Source of the DNA: Pseudomonadota bacterium
GTDB taxonomy: Bacteria; Myxococcota; Polyangia; Polyangiales; Polyangiaceae
Assembly (NCBI GenBank): GCA_023419055.1
Contig: JAEZYO010000384.1
Span: forward strand, 1-12,157
DNA: 12,157 bases
Direction of reading: 5' to 3'
The position numbers and the translations under genes were made by a program. How positions within the stretch are numbered: position 1 is the first letter of the stretch; each line of letters begins with the position of its first letter. Below are positions 1-6,127 of the stretch, piece after piece. Below the pieces are notes generated by a model that searched no databases, had not been told where the DNA came from, and saw nothing but the letters and a program-made list of their open reading frames with translations.

Positions 1-210
1 CATCAGACCCTGGAGTCCTTGAAGGAGGCGCTCGGACACTCGCGGCTCACCGACGGCCCCGCCGAGGGCCTCTACGTGCGGCGCGAAGCCGACGGCTTGC
101 TGCAAGCACGCGCGAAGCTCGTGCGACCCGAGTTCGTGCAGGCCATCGAAGAGCACTGGTCGAAGCGACAGCTCGAGGAGAACCAGCTCATCGGTGAAAG
201 GATGAGGTAG
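1..210 (+). CDS. RNA ligase family protein, C-terminal end (5' end outside window)
   Basis: The frame is open from base 1, so the gene begins upstream of the window; only about 69 C-terminal residues are visible. The segment GPAEGLYVRRE followed by QARAKLVRPEFVQAIEEHW looks like motifs IV (EGxxVR) and V (KL) of the covalent nucleotidyltransferase superfamily, in the form seen in RNA ligase-like proteins. These enzymes adenylylate an active-site lysine and seal nicked or broken RNA; that lysine (motif I) lies outside the window. The arginine- and lysine-rich tail ends at TAG 208-210. The next small ORF begins 2 nt later, so the two are probably co-transcribed. A DNA-ligase-like member of the superfamily is the main alternative. 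The family call rests on these two motifs only. Confidence 0.68.
   Translation, partial: HQTLESLKEALGHSRLTDGPAEGLYVRREADGLLQARAKLVRPEFVQAIEEHWSKRQLEENQLIGERMR
197..207 (+). promoter_or_regulatory. Shine-Dalgarno sequence for the 55-codon ORF
   Basis: AAAGGATGAGG lies inside the last codons of the RNA ligase gene. Its GAGG ends 5 nt before the ATG at 213. This strong, well-spaced site is the main reason to accept the small ORF as translated and coupled to the ligase gene. Confidence 0.5.
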
Positions 211-212
211 CA

Positions 213-380
213 ATGAACCGCGGCGAATACCTCCAGCTCCTCAGCGAAAGAACCACGCTCGAGCGAATGATCGCCGAGACGCCCGAGGAAGACGTGCTCG
301 ATCGCGCGAGCCTCTCGGCGCGCCTGAAGCACGTCGAAGACGCCTTGAACCGAGCCCGACCGGAATCACCGACAAGGTAA
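213..380 (+). CDS. Small charged helical protein, 55 aa, possibly truncated
   Basis: The ORF runs from ATG 213 to TAA 378-380 and starts 2 nt after the stop of the RNA ligase gene, with a good ribosome binding site. The product is rich in Glu, Arg and Leu and looks like one or two amphipathic helices (for example LERMIAETPEEDVLDRASL), with no Cys and no membrane segment. From memory, the same start (an EYLxLLxER...ETPEEDVLDR type sequence) occurs at the N-terminus of longer uncharacterised bacterial proteins, so this may be a truncated copy. Just before and after the stop, frame 2 (about 350-442) reads PSPTGITDKVIRR then VGSGRPRYLLLEAPEAL and ends at TGA 440-442. That could be a frameshifted continuation or a relic of another gene. 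I assign no function. Confidence 0.45.
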   Translation: MNRGEYLQLLSERTTLERMIAETPEEDVLDRASLSARLKHVEDALNRARPESPTR

Positions 381-611
381 TCAGGCGAGTCGGCAGCGGT
401 CGACCCCGGTACCTGCTCCTCGAAGCGCCGGAAGCCCTCTGAGACTCGCATTCCGTCAGGCGGCAGGAGCCGCTGCGCTCTCACTCTTGTAGGCGAAGTC
501 TGGCTGACGCATTCTCGGGCGTGCGCGCGTTGGCGCGCGCTTGCGATGACCAGGCCAAGCTCCGCGCGGAGCGAAGCCTACGACGAAGTTCCCGAAGATG
601 AGTACGATCCG
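381..611 (+). other. Gap upstream of hsdM
   Basis: This stretch holds the frame-2 remnant ending at 442 and then GC-rich sequence with no convincing gene. A short inverted repeat, GCGCGC-GTTG-GCGCGC, lies at about 523-538. The promoter of the hsd locus should be here or further upstream, but I cannot see a clear -35/-10 pair. An in-frame ATG at 546 would extend hsdM by 22 residues but has no ribosome binding site. Confidence 0.35.
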
Positions 612-1694
612 ATGACCAAGAGCAACGGCGTGGCGAGCGCCGACAGCAGCACCAAGCGCTTCGCGAGCTTCCGCGAGATCGCCGACTTCCTCTGGCAGAA
701 CGCCGAGCGGATGCGCGGGACCTACAAGCCCAACGAGTACGACAAGGTGATCCTGCCGCTGCTCGTCGCCCGGCGGCTCGACTGCGTCCTCGAGCCCACG
801 AAGGACAAGGTCCTCTCCCGACTCGAAGCACTGAAGGCGAAGGGCATGAAAGCGAGCGATCCGGCGGTGGACGTCGCCCTCCGCAAGATCACCGGCGTGC
901 CGTTCTACAACACCTCGAAGCTCGACTTCGTCAAGCTCATGGGCGATCCGAACCACATTGCGCCCAACCTGAGGAGCTACCTCAAGGCGTTCTCCCCGAG
1001 CGCGCGCGATATCCTCGAGCAGTTCAAGTTCGATGAACACATCACGCGCCTCGACGACGCGAACCTGCTCTACCAGATCGTGAAGCTCTTCGCGGAGGTC
1101 GACCTCCACCCGGACCTGGTGCCGAACCACGCGGTAGGCAGCGTGTTCGAGGAGCTGATCCGGCGCTTCAACGAGAAGAAGAACGAGGAGGCCGGTGATC
1201 ACTACACTCCGCGCGAGATCATTCGCCTGATGGTGGACCTGCTGTTCATCGAAGACGACCAGGCGCTGCGGCGCGCAGGCATCGTGCGCACGCTGTTCGA
1301 TCCCGCCTGCGGAACGGGCGGCATGCTCAGCGTCGCGGAGGAGTACCTTCGAGAGCTCAACGAAGGAGCGCGGCTCGAGGTGTTCGGCCAGGAGCTGAAC
1401 GCCGAGTCGTACGCGATTTGTAAGAGCGACATGCTCATCAAGGGGCAAGACGCCGACAACATCGTGCGCGGCAACTCGTTCGACCGGGACGGGCACGCAG
1501 GCCAGCGCTTCGACTACCTGCTGTCGAACCCTCCCTTTGGCGTCGACTGGAAGAACGTGCAGAAGACCGTGGAGGCCGAAAGGGATGAGCAAGGCTTCGC
1601 GGGTCGCTTCGGCGCCGGAACCCCGCGCATCAACGACGGCGCGCTCCTGTTCCTGCAGCACATGATCGCCAAGATGAAGCCCCGGCACCCGTGA
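612..1694 (+). pseudogene. hsdM: Type I restriction-modification DNA methyltransferase subunit HsdM, N-terminal part (internally deleted)
   Basis: HsdM transfers a methyl group from S-adenosylmethionine to adenine in the site chosen by HsdS. From ATG 612, the HsdM_N helical domain covers about residues 12-130 (FREIADFLWQNAERMRG; PNEYDKVILPLLVARRLDCV). The N6-methylase domain follows, with SAM-binding motif I DPACGTGGM at 230-238 and catalytic motif IV NPPF at 306-309. The reading stays family-like up to LLFLQHMIAKMKP, then stops within four codons at TGA 1692-1694. Full-length relatives, recalled from memory, continue for roughly 200 residues through the rest of the methylase fold before the tail that resumes at 1691. 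The 612 start fits family N-termini; ATG 546 in the same frame is possible but lacks a Shine-Dalgarno sequence. Methylation activity is very unlikely. Confidence 0.85.
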
Positions 1695-2062
1695 AGAAGG
1701 CGATCCTCTCGGCGCTCGGCGAGCGTGATGAGAGCGCCGAGATCTGCATCGACAGCAAGGGACATCCCGAACCCGATCCAGAGCTCCGGGATACCGAGAA
1801 CGTACCGCTCAAGGAAGACATCGCCGTCTACTTCGAGCGCGAAGTAGAGCCGCACGTGCCGGACGCCTGGATCGCCGGGGTCGACATCCGGCGCGGCAAA
1901 GCCATCATCGTCGACGAGAGCAAGGTGAAAGTCGGCTACGAGATCCCGATCTCGCGCCACTTCTACCAATACAAGCCGCTCCGCCCGCTCCCCGTCATCG
2001 AGAGCGAGATCCGGACACTCGAGAAGGAGATCCAGGGGCTACTGAGCGAGGTGTTGGCGTGA
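1691..2062 (+). pseudogene. hsdM: HsdM C-terminal part, separated by deletion and frame change
   Basis: The 123 codons encode the characteristic tail of this HsdM subfamily: KKAILSALGERDESAEIC, then LRDTENVPLKEDI, then EVEPHVPDAWI, then KVGYEIPISRHFYQYKPLRP. It ends with a helix that abuts HsdS in the operon. In the same frame, the bases before 1691 read PAP, as expected for the interior of a longer gene, so GTG 1691 is not a native start. It overlaps the stop of the N-terminal part as GTGA, so coupled translation of two fragments is formally possible. The region between them, including the methylase motifs after NPPF, is missing, so reassembly to an active enzyme is unlikely. The fragment's TGA overlaps the hsdS GTG start, which preserves the native hsdM-hsdS junction. 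Confidence 0.82.
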
Positions 2063-3441
2063 GTGCCGCCCCCCAAATCGGAAGCTTTGCCGCTCCGTGG
2101 ACGAAGAACGCGCCCAGCTCTTGGCACCGCACCTACCTTGGCCACCTAGTGGACGTACGCAGCGGTGCGACGCCGAGCAAGGACGAGCCATTGTTCTGGG
2201 ACGGCGAAATCCCCTGGGTATCGCCGAAGGACATGAAGGTTCTGCGCATCGAGGACTCCGAGGACCACGTTACCGAGGCAGCCCTATCGTCGAGCACGCT
2301 GCGCTGGGTCGCTCAAGGCAGTGTGTTGATGGTCACGCGCGGGATGATCCTCGACCACACAGTTCCCGTCGCGTTGGCCGAGCGACCGCTAACGATCAAC
2401 CAGGACATGAAGGCGCTCGTGCCTCGCGCCGACCTACGCGGCGACTTCCTCATGTGGCTGCTAGTCGGCTTAAACCCCGCAATCCTGGCGCGCGTCGAGG
2501 AGGCCGCACACGGAACAAAGGCGCTACGCACTGAGCAATGGCGAAAGCTGCCGTTGGCCATCCCACCCGAGCCGCTTCAGCGACGTATCGCTGACTTCCT
2601 CGACCGCAAGACCGCCGCCATCGACGCGCTGATCGCGAAGAAGGAGCAGCTCCTCACCTTGCTTGCCGAAAAGCGGCAAGCGCTCGTCACGCAAGCGGTG
2701 ACCAAGGGGCTCGATCCGAACGCGCCGATGAAGGACTCGGACTACGCGGCCTTGCCCGCGATCCCGAGAGACTGGCAGATCGTTCCTCTCCGCTACCTGC
2801 TCAGCTTTGGGCCGAGGAACGGCATTTCGCCACCTTCCGCCCCAGATCGCGATGGCGTGCTGTCCTTCTCGATTTCCGCTGTCCGAGAGGGTCGCGTCAC
2901 GATCGACGGCAATGAGAAGTTCGTTGACCTCGATCGTGCGTTCGCCCGCGCATACTGGCTCGCGCCGGGAGACATCCTACTCATGCGTGGAAACGGGAAC
3001 CTCTCTCTTGTCGGCACGTGCGGACTCGTGGAGAGCACGCCGGACGAGTGCACCTATCCCGACATCCTCATGAAGATGCGCGTTGGTCGTCGGCTCCTCC
3101 CGAAGTTTCTTGTCTCCGCTATCAACTCGCCATACGTCCGCGGGCAGGTGGAGACCCTCGCCAAGACCTCGAATGGCACGTTCAAGTTGTCCGGTGAGGA
3201 TGTCCGGACCCTTCGGATCGCTGTGCCGCCGCTCGAGGAGCAGGAGCGAATCGTCGCTTACCTTCGCAAGGAAATCAGCCGTCTCGATGGGGTCGCTCGG
3301 CGCGTGGAGGCGATGATCGAGAAGCTCCGCGAATACCGTCAGGCTCTCATTACTGCTGCGGTCACGGGGAAGCTCGAGGTCGCTTCGGCGTCGCCGACTG
3401 CCCTCACCCCCAGCCACAACGCGGCGGTCGAGGTTGCATGA
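2059..3441 (+). CDS. hsdS: Type I restriction-modification specificity subunit HsdS
   Basis: HsdS recognises the bipartite DNA target and holds two HsdM subunits. The 460-residue frame has the usual plan. Target recognition domain 1 covers about 20-170 (LVDVRSGATPSK; GEIPWVSPKDMK). The central conserved helical region covers about 172-230 (PLQRRIADFLDRKTAAIDAL; EKRQALVTQAVTKGLD). Recognition domain 2 covers about 240-390 (WQIVPLRYLLSFG; YWLAPGDILLMR). A distal conserved helix follows at about 391-438 (EEQERIVAYLRKEISRLD; YRQALITAAVTGKLEV). Length and order are normal and no lesion is visible. The GTG start overlaps the hsdM stop as GTGA, and the stop overlaps the next ATG as ATGA, indicating translational coupling. 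The two recognition domains differ in sequence, as expected for an asymmetric site. The target sequence cannot be read from the protein by eye. Confidence 0.93.
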   Translation: MSAAPQIGSFAAPWTKNAPSSWHRTYLGHLVDVRSGATPSKDEPLFWDGEIPWVSPKDMKVLRIEDSEDHVTEAALSSSTLRWVAQGSVLMVTRGMILDHTVPVALAERPLTINQDMKALVPRADLRGDFLMWLLVGLNPAILARVEEAAHGTKALRTEQWRKLPLAIPPEPLQRRIADFLDRKTAAIDALIAKKEQLLTLLAEKRQALVTQAVTKGLDPNAPMKDSDYAALPAIPRDWQIVPLRYLLSFGPRNGISPPSAPDRDGVLSFSISAVREGRVTIDGNEKFVDLDRAFARAYWLAPGDILLMRGNGNLSLVGTCGLVESTPDECTYPDILMKMRVGRRLLPKFLVSAINSPYVRGQVETLAKTSNGTFKLSGEDVRTLRIAVPPLEEQERIVAYLRKEISRLDGVARRVEAMIEKLREYRQALITAAVTGKLEVASASPTALTPSHNAAVEVA

Positions 3442-4937
3442 GTAGCATCCGATCCGCCGCGTACCTCGTCGGGCTCGTCCGTGAGCTCTGCAAGTTGCCG
3501 CGTGAGACGGAGTGGGTGGAGTTCAAGCAGAACGACGACGAACCGGCCGCCATAGGCGAGTATATCTCGGCACTCTCGAATGCGGCGGCGCTTACGGGAA
3601 AGCCTCGCGCCTACCTCTTGTGGGGCGTACGCGATTCGGATCACCAGATCGTCGGCACCACCGTCAGCCCTGGCTCCAGGAAGGTTGGTAACGAAGAACT
3701 CGAGAACTGGCTCCTTCACCAACTAACGCCGAAGCTCAGTTTCGCATTCTGCGAGGTTGAGGTGGACGGTGCGCGGGTCGTCGTTCTGGAAATTGAACGC
3801 GCGCACCGGCAACCTACGCAGTTCAAGGCGAATGAGTACATCCGCGTCGGAACCTACAAGAAGCGCCTCAAGGACCATCCAGAGAAGGAGCGCGCGCTCT
3901 GGCGCGTGTTCGACGAGACCCCATTTGAGGAGCGGCTCGCGCGGGAGCACGTCAGCAGCGATGATGCGCTCGCGGTGCTCGACTACCCCGCCTATTTTGA
4001 ACTTCTCGAACTACCGCTCCCGGCGCAGAAGAGCGGCATCCTCTCCGCGCTCGCCACCGACGGCATCATCAAGGAGGACGGCGCCAACCAATGGAATGTC
4101 ACCAACCTCGGCGCGGTTCTCTTCGCCAAGAAGCTCACCGACTTCGGCTCACTGGGTCGAAAGGCGGTGCGCGTTATCGTCTACGAAGGACGCGATAGGC
4201 TGAAGACCAACAAGGAGCAGCTCGGGTCAAAGGGATACGCGGCTGGCTTCGAGGGGCTCCTCGCGTTCATCAACGGCCTCGTGCCGACAAACGAGATCAT
4301 CGAGCAAGCGCTGCGTAAGACGGTGCCAATGTACCCGCCGCTCGCCGTGCGCGAACTCGTGGCCAATGCCCTCATCCATCAGGACCTCTTTGTCACGGGC
4401 GCCGGCCCAACTATCGAAATCTTCTCTGACCGCATGGAGATCACGAACCCCGGTCGGCCGCTCGTTGCAACCGACCGCTTCGTCGACGCTCCCCCGCGCT
4501 CACGCAATGAAGCGCTCGCATCACTGATGCGACGGATGCGCATCTGCGAGGAGCGTGGGAGCGGCGTCGACAAGATCGTCTTTCAAACAGAAATCTTCCA
4601 GCTACCAGCTCCGCTCTTCGAGGTCGCGGATGAGTCGACCCGCTGTGTCCTCTTCTCGCACCGCGCATTGAGTGCGATGGACGCGACCGACCGCGTCCGC
4701 GCTTGCTACCTGCATGCGTGCCTTCGCCACGTCAGTCGGGACTTCCTGACCAACACATCGCTCCGTCGGCGCTTCGGGCTCGACGAGAAGAACAGCGCGA
4801 CCGCGTCGCGGTTGATCAAGGAGGCGGTAGACGCCGGTCGCATCGTTCCTGTGGATCCGAACGCGGCCAAGAAGCTCATGAAGTATTCGCCTTGGTGGGC
4901 GGCCCCAGCCGAGCGGGTGACCGGAGGTCCGTCATAG
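3438..4937 (+). CDS. ATP-binding protein with Schlafen-type AlbA_2 domain and HATPase_c_4 domain
   Basis: The frame gives 499 residues. The N-terminal AlbA_2 (Schlafen-like) domain covers about 15-135, with the hallmark ETEWVEFKQND at 23-33, then YISALSNAAAL and AYLLWGVRDSDHQIVG. A GHKL-type ATPase segment of the HATPase_c_4 kind follows: AVRELVANALIHQDL with the E306xxxN310 pair that coordinates Mg-ATP in this fold, then DRMEITNPGRP, then EERGSGVDKI at 371-380. The C-terminus (about 410-490) looks like a winged helix. Such proteins are usually annotated as ATP-binding or RecG-like transcriptional regulators. They recur as passengers in type I restriction loci, where their role is poorly defined; DNA binding, RNA cleavage or regulation are all conceivable. 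ATG 3438 overlaps the hsdS stop (ATGA). The frame is complete with no lesion. Confidence 0.85.
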   Translation: MSSIRSAAYLVGLVRELCKLPRETEWVEFKQNDDEPAAIGEYISALSNAAALTGKPRAYLLWGVRDSDHQIVGTTVSPGSRKVGNEELENWLLHQLTPKLSFAFCEVEVDGARVVVLEIERAHRQPTQFKANEYIRVGTYKKRLKDHPEKERALWRVFDETPFEERLAREHVSSDDALAVLDYPAYFELLELPLPAQKSGILSALATDGIIKEDGANQWNVTNLGAVLFAKKLTDFGSLGRKAVRVIVYEGRDRLKTNKEQLGSKGYAAGFEGLLAFINGLVPTNEIIEQALRKTVPMYPPLAVRELVANALIHQDLFVTGAGPTIEIFSDRMEITNPGRPLVATDRFVDAPPRSRNEALASLMRRMRICEERGSGVDKIVFQTEIFQLPAPLFEVADESTRCVLFSHRALSAMDATDRVRACYLHACLRHVSRDFLTNTSLRRRFGLDEKNSATASRLIKEAVDAGRIVPVDPNAAKKLMKYSPWWAAPAERVTGGPS

Positions 4938-5083
4938 GGCCGGTTTCCTTGCGCGGAGGCGCCTGGACCCGAAGGAACAGCGATGAAATCTGATACAAAT
5001 CCAGCGGTTAGCTTATTTGCTGGGTATTTGCTGGAGGGGCATCACCCAGTGGTCCTTCAACTCTACTCAGGGGCCCGAGGCGC
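4938..5083 (+). promoter_or_regulatory. Intergenic region with AT-rich pocket, possible internal promoter for rhuM-hsdR
   Basis: This is the only real gap in the locus. It contains an AT-richer pocket at 4985-5035 in otherwise GC-rich DNA. TGATACAAAT at 4991-5000 resembles an extended -10 element, but I see no well-placed -35, so the promoter call is weak. The pocket also carries a perfect tandem repeat of TATTTGCTGG at 5014-5023 and 5025-5034 (11-bp period), which could be a protein-binding site or slippage product. GAGG at 5077-5080 is the likely ribosome binding site for rhuM. Confidence 0.3.
5014..5034 (+). repeat. Two tandem copies of TATTTGCTGG
   Basis: The perfect 10-bp direct repeat is separated by one G, so the spacing is 11 bp, about one helical turn. 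It sits 50-70 nt before the rhuM start. A regulator binding one face of the helix is one reading and replication slippage is another. Confidence 0.5.
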
Positions 5084-6127
5084 GTGACCGAGCGAGCACC
5101 TCAGGAGGGCGAGCTGATCCTCTACCGAACGGCGAACGACGCCGTTCGGGTCGAGGTGCTCTACGAGTCGGAGACGTTCTGGCTCGACCAGCGGCGAATC
5201 GCCGAGCTGTTCGGCGTCGATATCCGCACGGTGAGCGAGCACCTGCGGAACGTCTACGACAGCGGCGAGCTCTCCCAGGACGCAACTCTCCGGAAAATCC
5301 GGATAGTTCGAACTGAAGGAAATCGCGAGGTTAGGCGCGAGATCGAGTTCTACAACCTCGATGCGATCATCTCGGTCGGCTACCGGGTCAACAGCGCGCA
5401 GGCCACCCAGTTCCGCATCTGGGCCACCCAAACCCTGCGGGAGTTCATCGTCAAGGGCTTCGTGCTCGACGACGAGCGGCTGAAGCTCAACAAGCGATTC
5501 GGCAAGGATTATTTCGACGAGCTGCTTGAGCGGATCCGCGAGATCCGGGCCAGCGAGCGCCGCTTCTACCTGAAGCTCACCGACATCTACGAGCAGTGCA
5601 GCATCGACTACGACGCGCAGGCCGAGACGACCAAGACCTTCTTCAAGACAGTGCAGAACAAGCTGCACTGGGCCGTGACCGGCAAGACCGCGGCCGAGAT
5701 CATCGCCGAGCGCGCCGACGCCGAGAAGCCTTCGATGGGGCTCACGACCTGGAAGAACGGGCCTAGGGGCAAGATCCTCAAGAGTGATGTCGGCGTCGCC
5801 AAGAACTACTTGATCGAGCGTGAAGTGAGCGAGCTCGAGCGTATCGTGTCGATGTACCTCGACTACGCCGAGAACCAGGCGGCGCGACAGATCCCCATGA
5901 AGATGGCGGATTGGGTCAGCAAGCTCGACGCGTTCTTGCAGTTCAACGAATACGAGGTGCTCACCGACCGAGGCAAGATCTCGGCCGAGGTCGCCAAGCG
6001 CCTCGCCGAAGAGCAGTTCGAGCAGTTTCGCGTCCGCCAAGATCGCGAGTTCGAGAGCGATTTCGAGGCGGAGGTGAAGCGCATCGAGTCCAAGCGAACC
6101 TCTCGCAAGAAGAAGGGGGACCCATGA
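5084..6127 (+). CDS. rhuM: RhuM family protein
   Basis: The product has 347 residues and is a typical RhuM (Virulence_RhuM) protein. The N-terminal part has a helix-turn-helix-like segment at about 31-53 (FWLDQRRIAELFGVDIRTVS) next to SEHLRNVYDSGEL. The signature YNLDAIISVGYRVNS, then QFRIWATQTLREFIVKGF, covers about 90-128. The C-terminal domain has NKLHWAVTGKTAAEII, then RADAEKPSMGLTTWKNG, at 192-228. A charged, probably coiled-coil tail ends in SKRTSRKKKGDP. The family name comes from a Salmonella pathogenicity-island gene; its biochemical role is not established, and homologues are common beside type I restriction genes. The GTG start has GAGG just upstream, and the first residues (GELILYRT) match the usual family N-terminus. 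The stop overlaps the hsdR ATG as ATGA, so the two are translationally coupled. No lesion is visible. Confidence 0.9.
   Translation: MTERAPQEGELILYRTANDAVRVEVLYESETFWLDQRRIAELFGVDIRTVSEHLRNVYDSGELSQDATLRKIRIVRTEGNREVRREIEFYNLDAIISVGYRVNSAQATQFRIWATQTLREFIVKGFVLDDERLKLNKRFGKDYFDELLERIREIRASERRFYLKLTDIYEQCSIDYDAQAETTKTFFKTVQNKLHWAVTGKTAAEIIAERADAEKPSMGLTTWKNGPRGKILKSDVGVAKNYLIEREVSELERIVSMYLDYAENQAARQIPMKMADWVSKLDAFLQFNEYEVLTDRGKISAEVAKRLAEEQFEQFRVRQDREFESDFEAEVKRIESKRTSRKKKGDP

Noticed and set aside
523..538. Inverted repeat GCGCGC-GTTG-GCGCGC as a regulatory hairpin
   Set aside because: Short alternating GC palindromes arise easily at this base composition, and nothing else supports a function.
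456..1688. Long open frame on the minus strand opposite hsdM (410 codons)
   Set aside because: It is the antisense shadow of a GC-rich gene. The translation is dominated by Val, Leu, Glu and Arg with no recognisable motif, and the plus strand has clear HsdM motifs.
1691..2062. Independent small gene with a GTG start
   Set aside because: The bases upstream continue the HsdM frame (PAP) and the product is the known HsdM tail, so it is a fragment rather than a separate gene.
5063..6040. Minus-strand open frame opposite rhuM (325 codons)
   Set aside because: It is an antisense shadow; the plus strand encodes the full RhuM signature.
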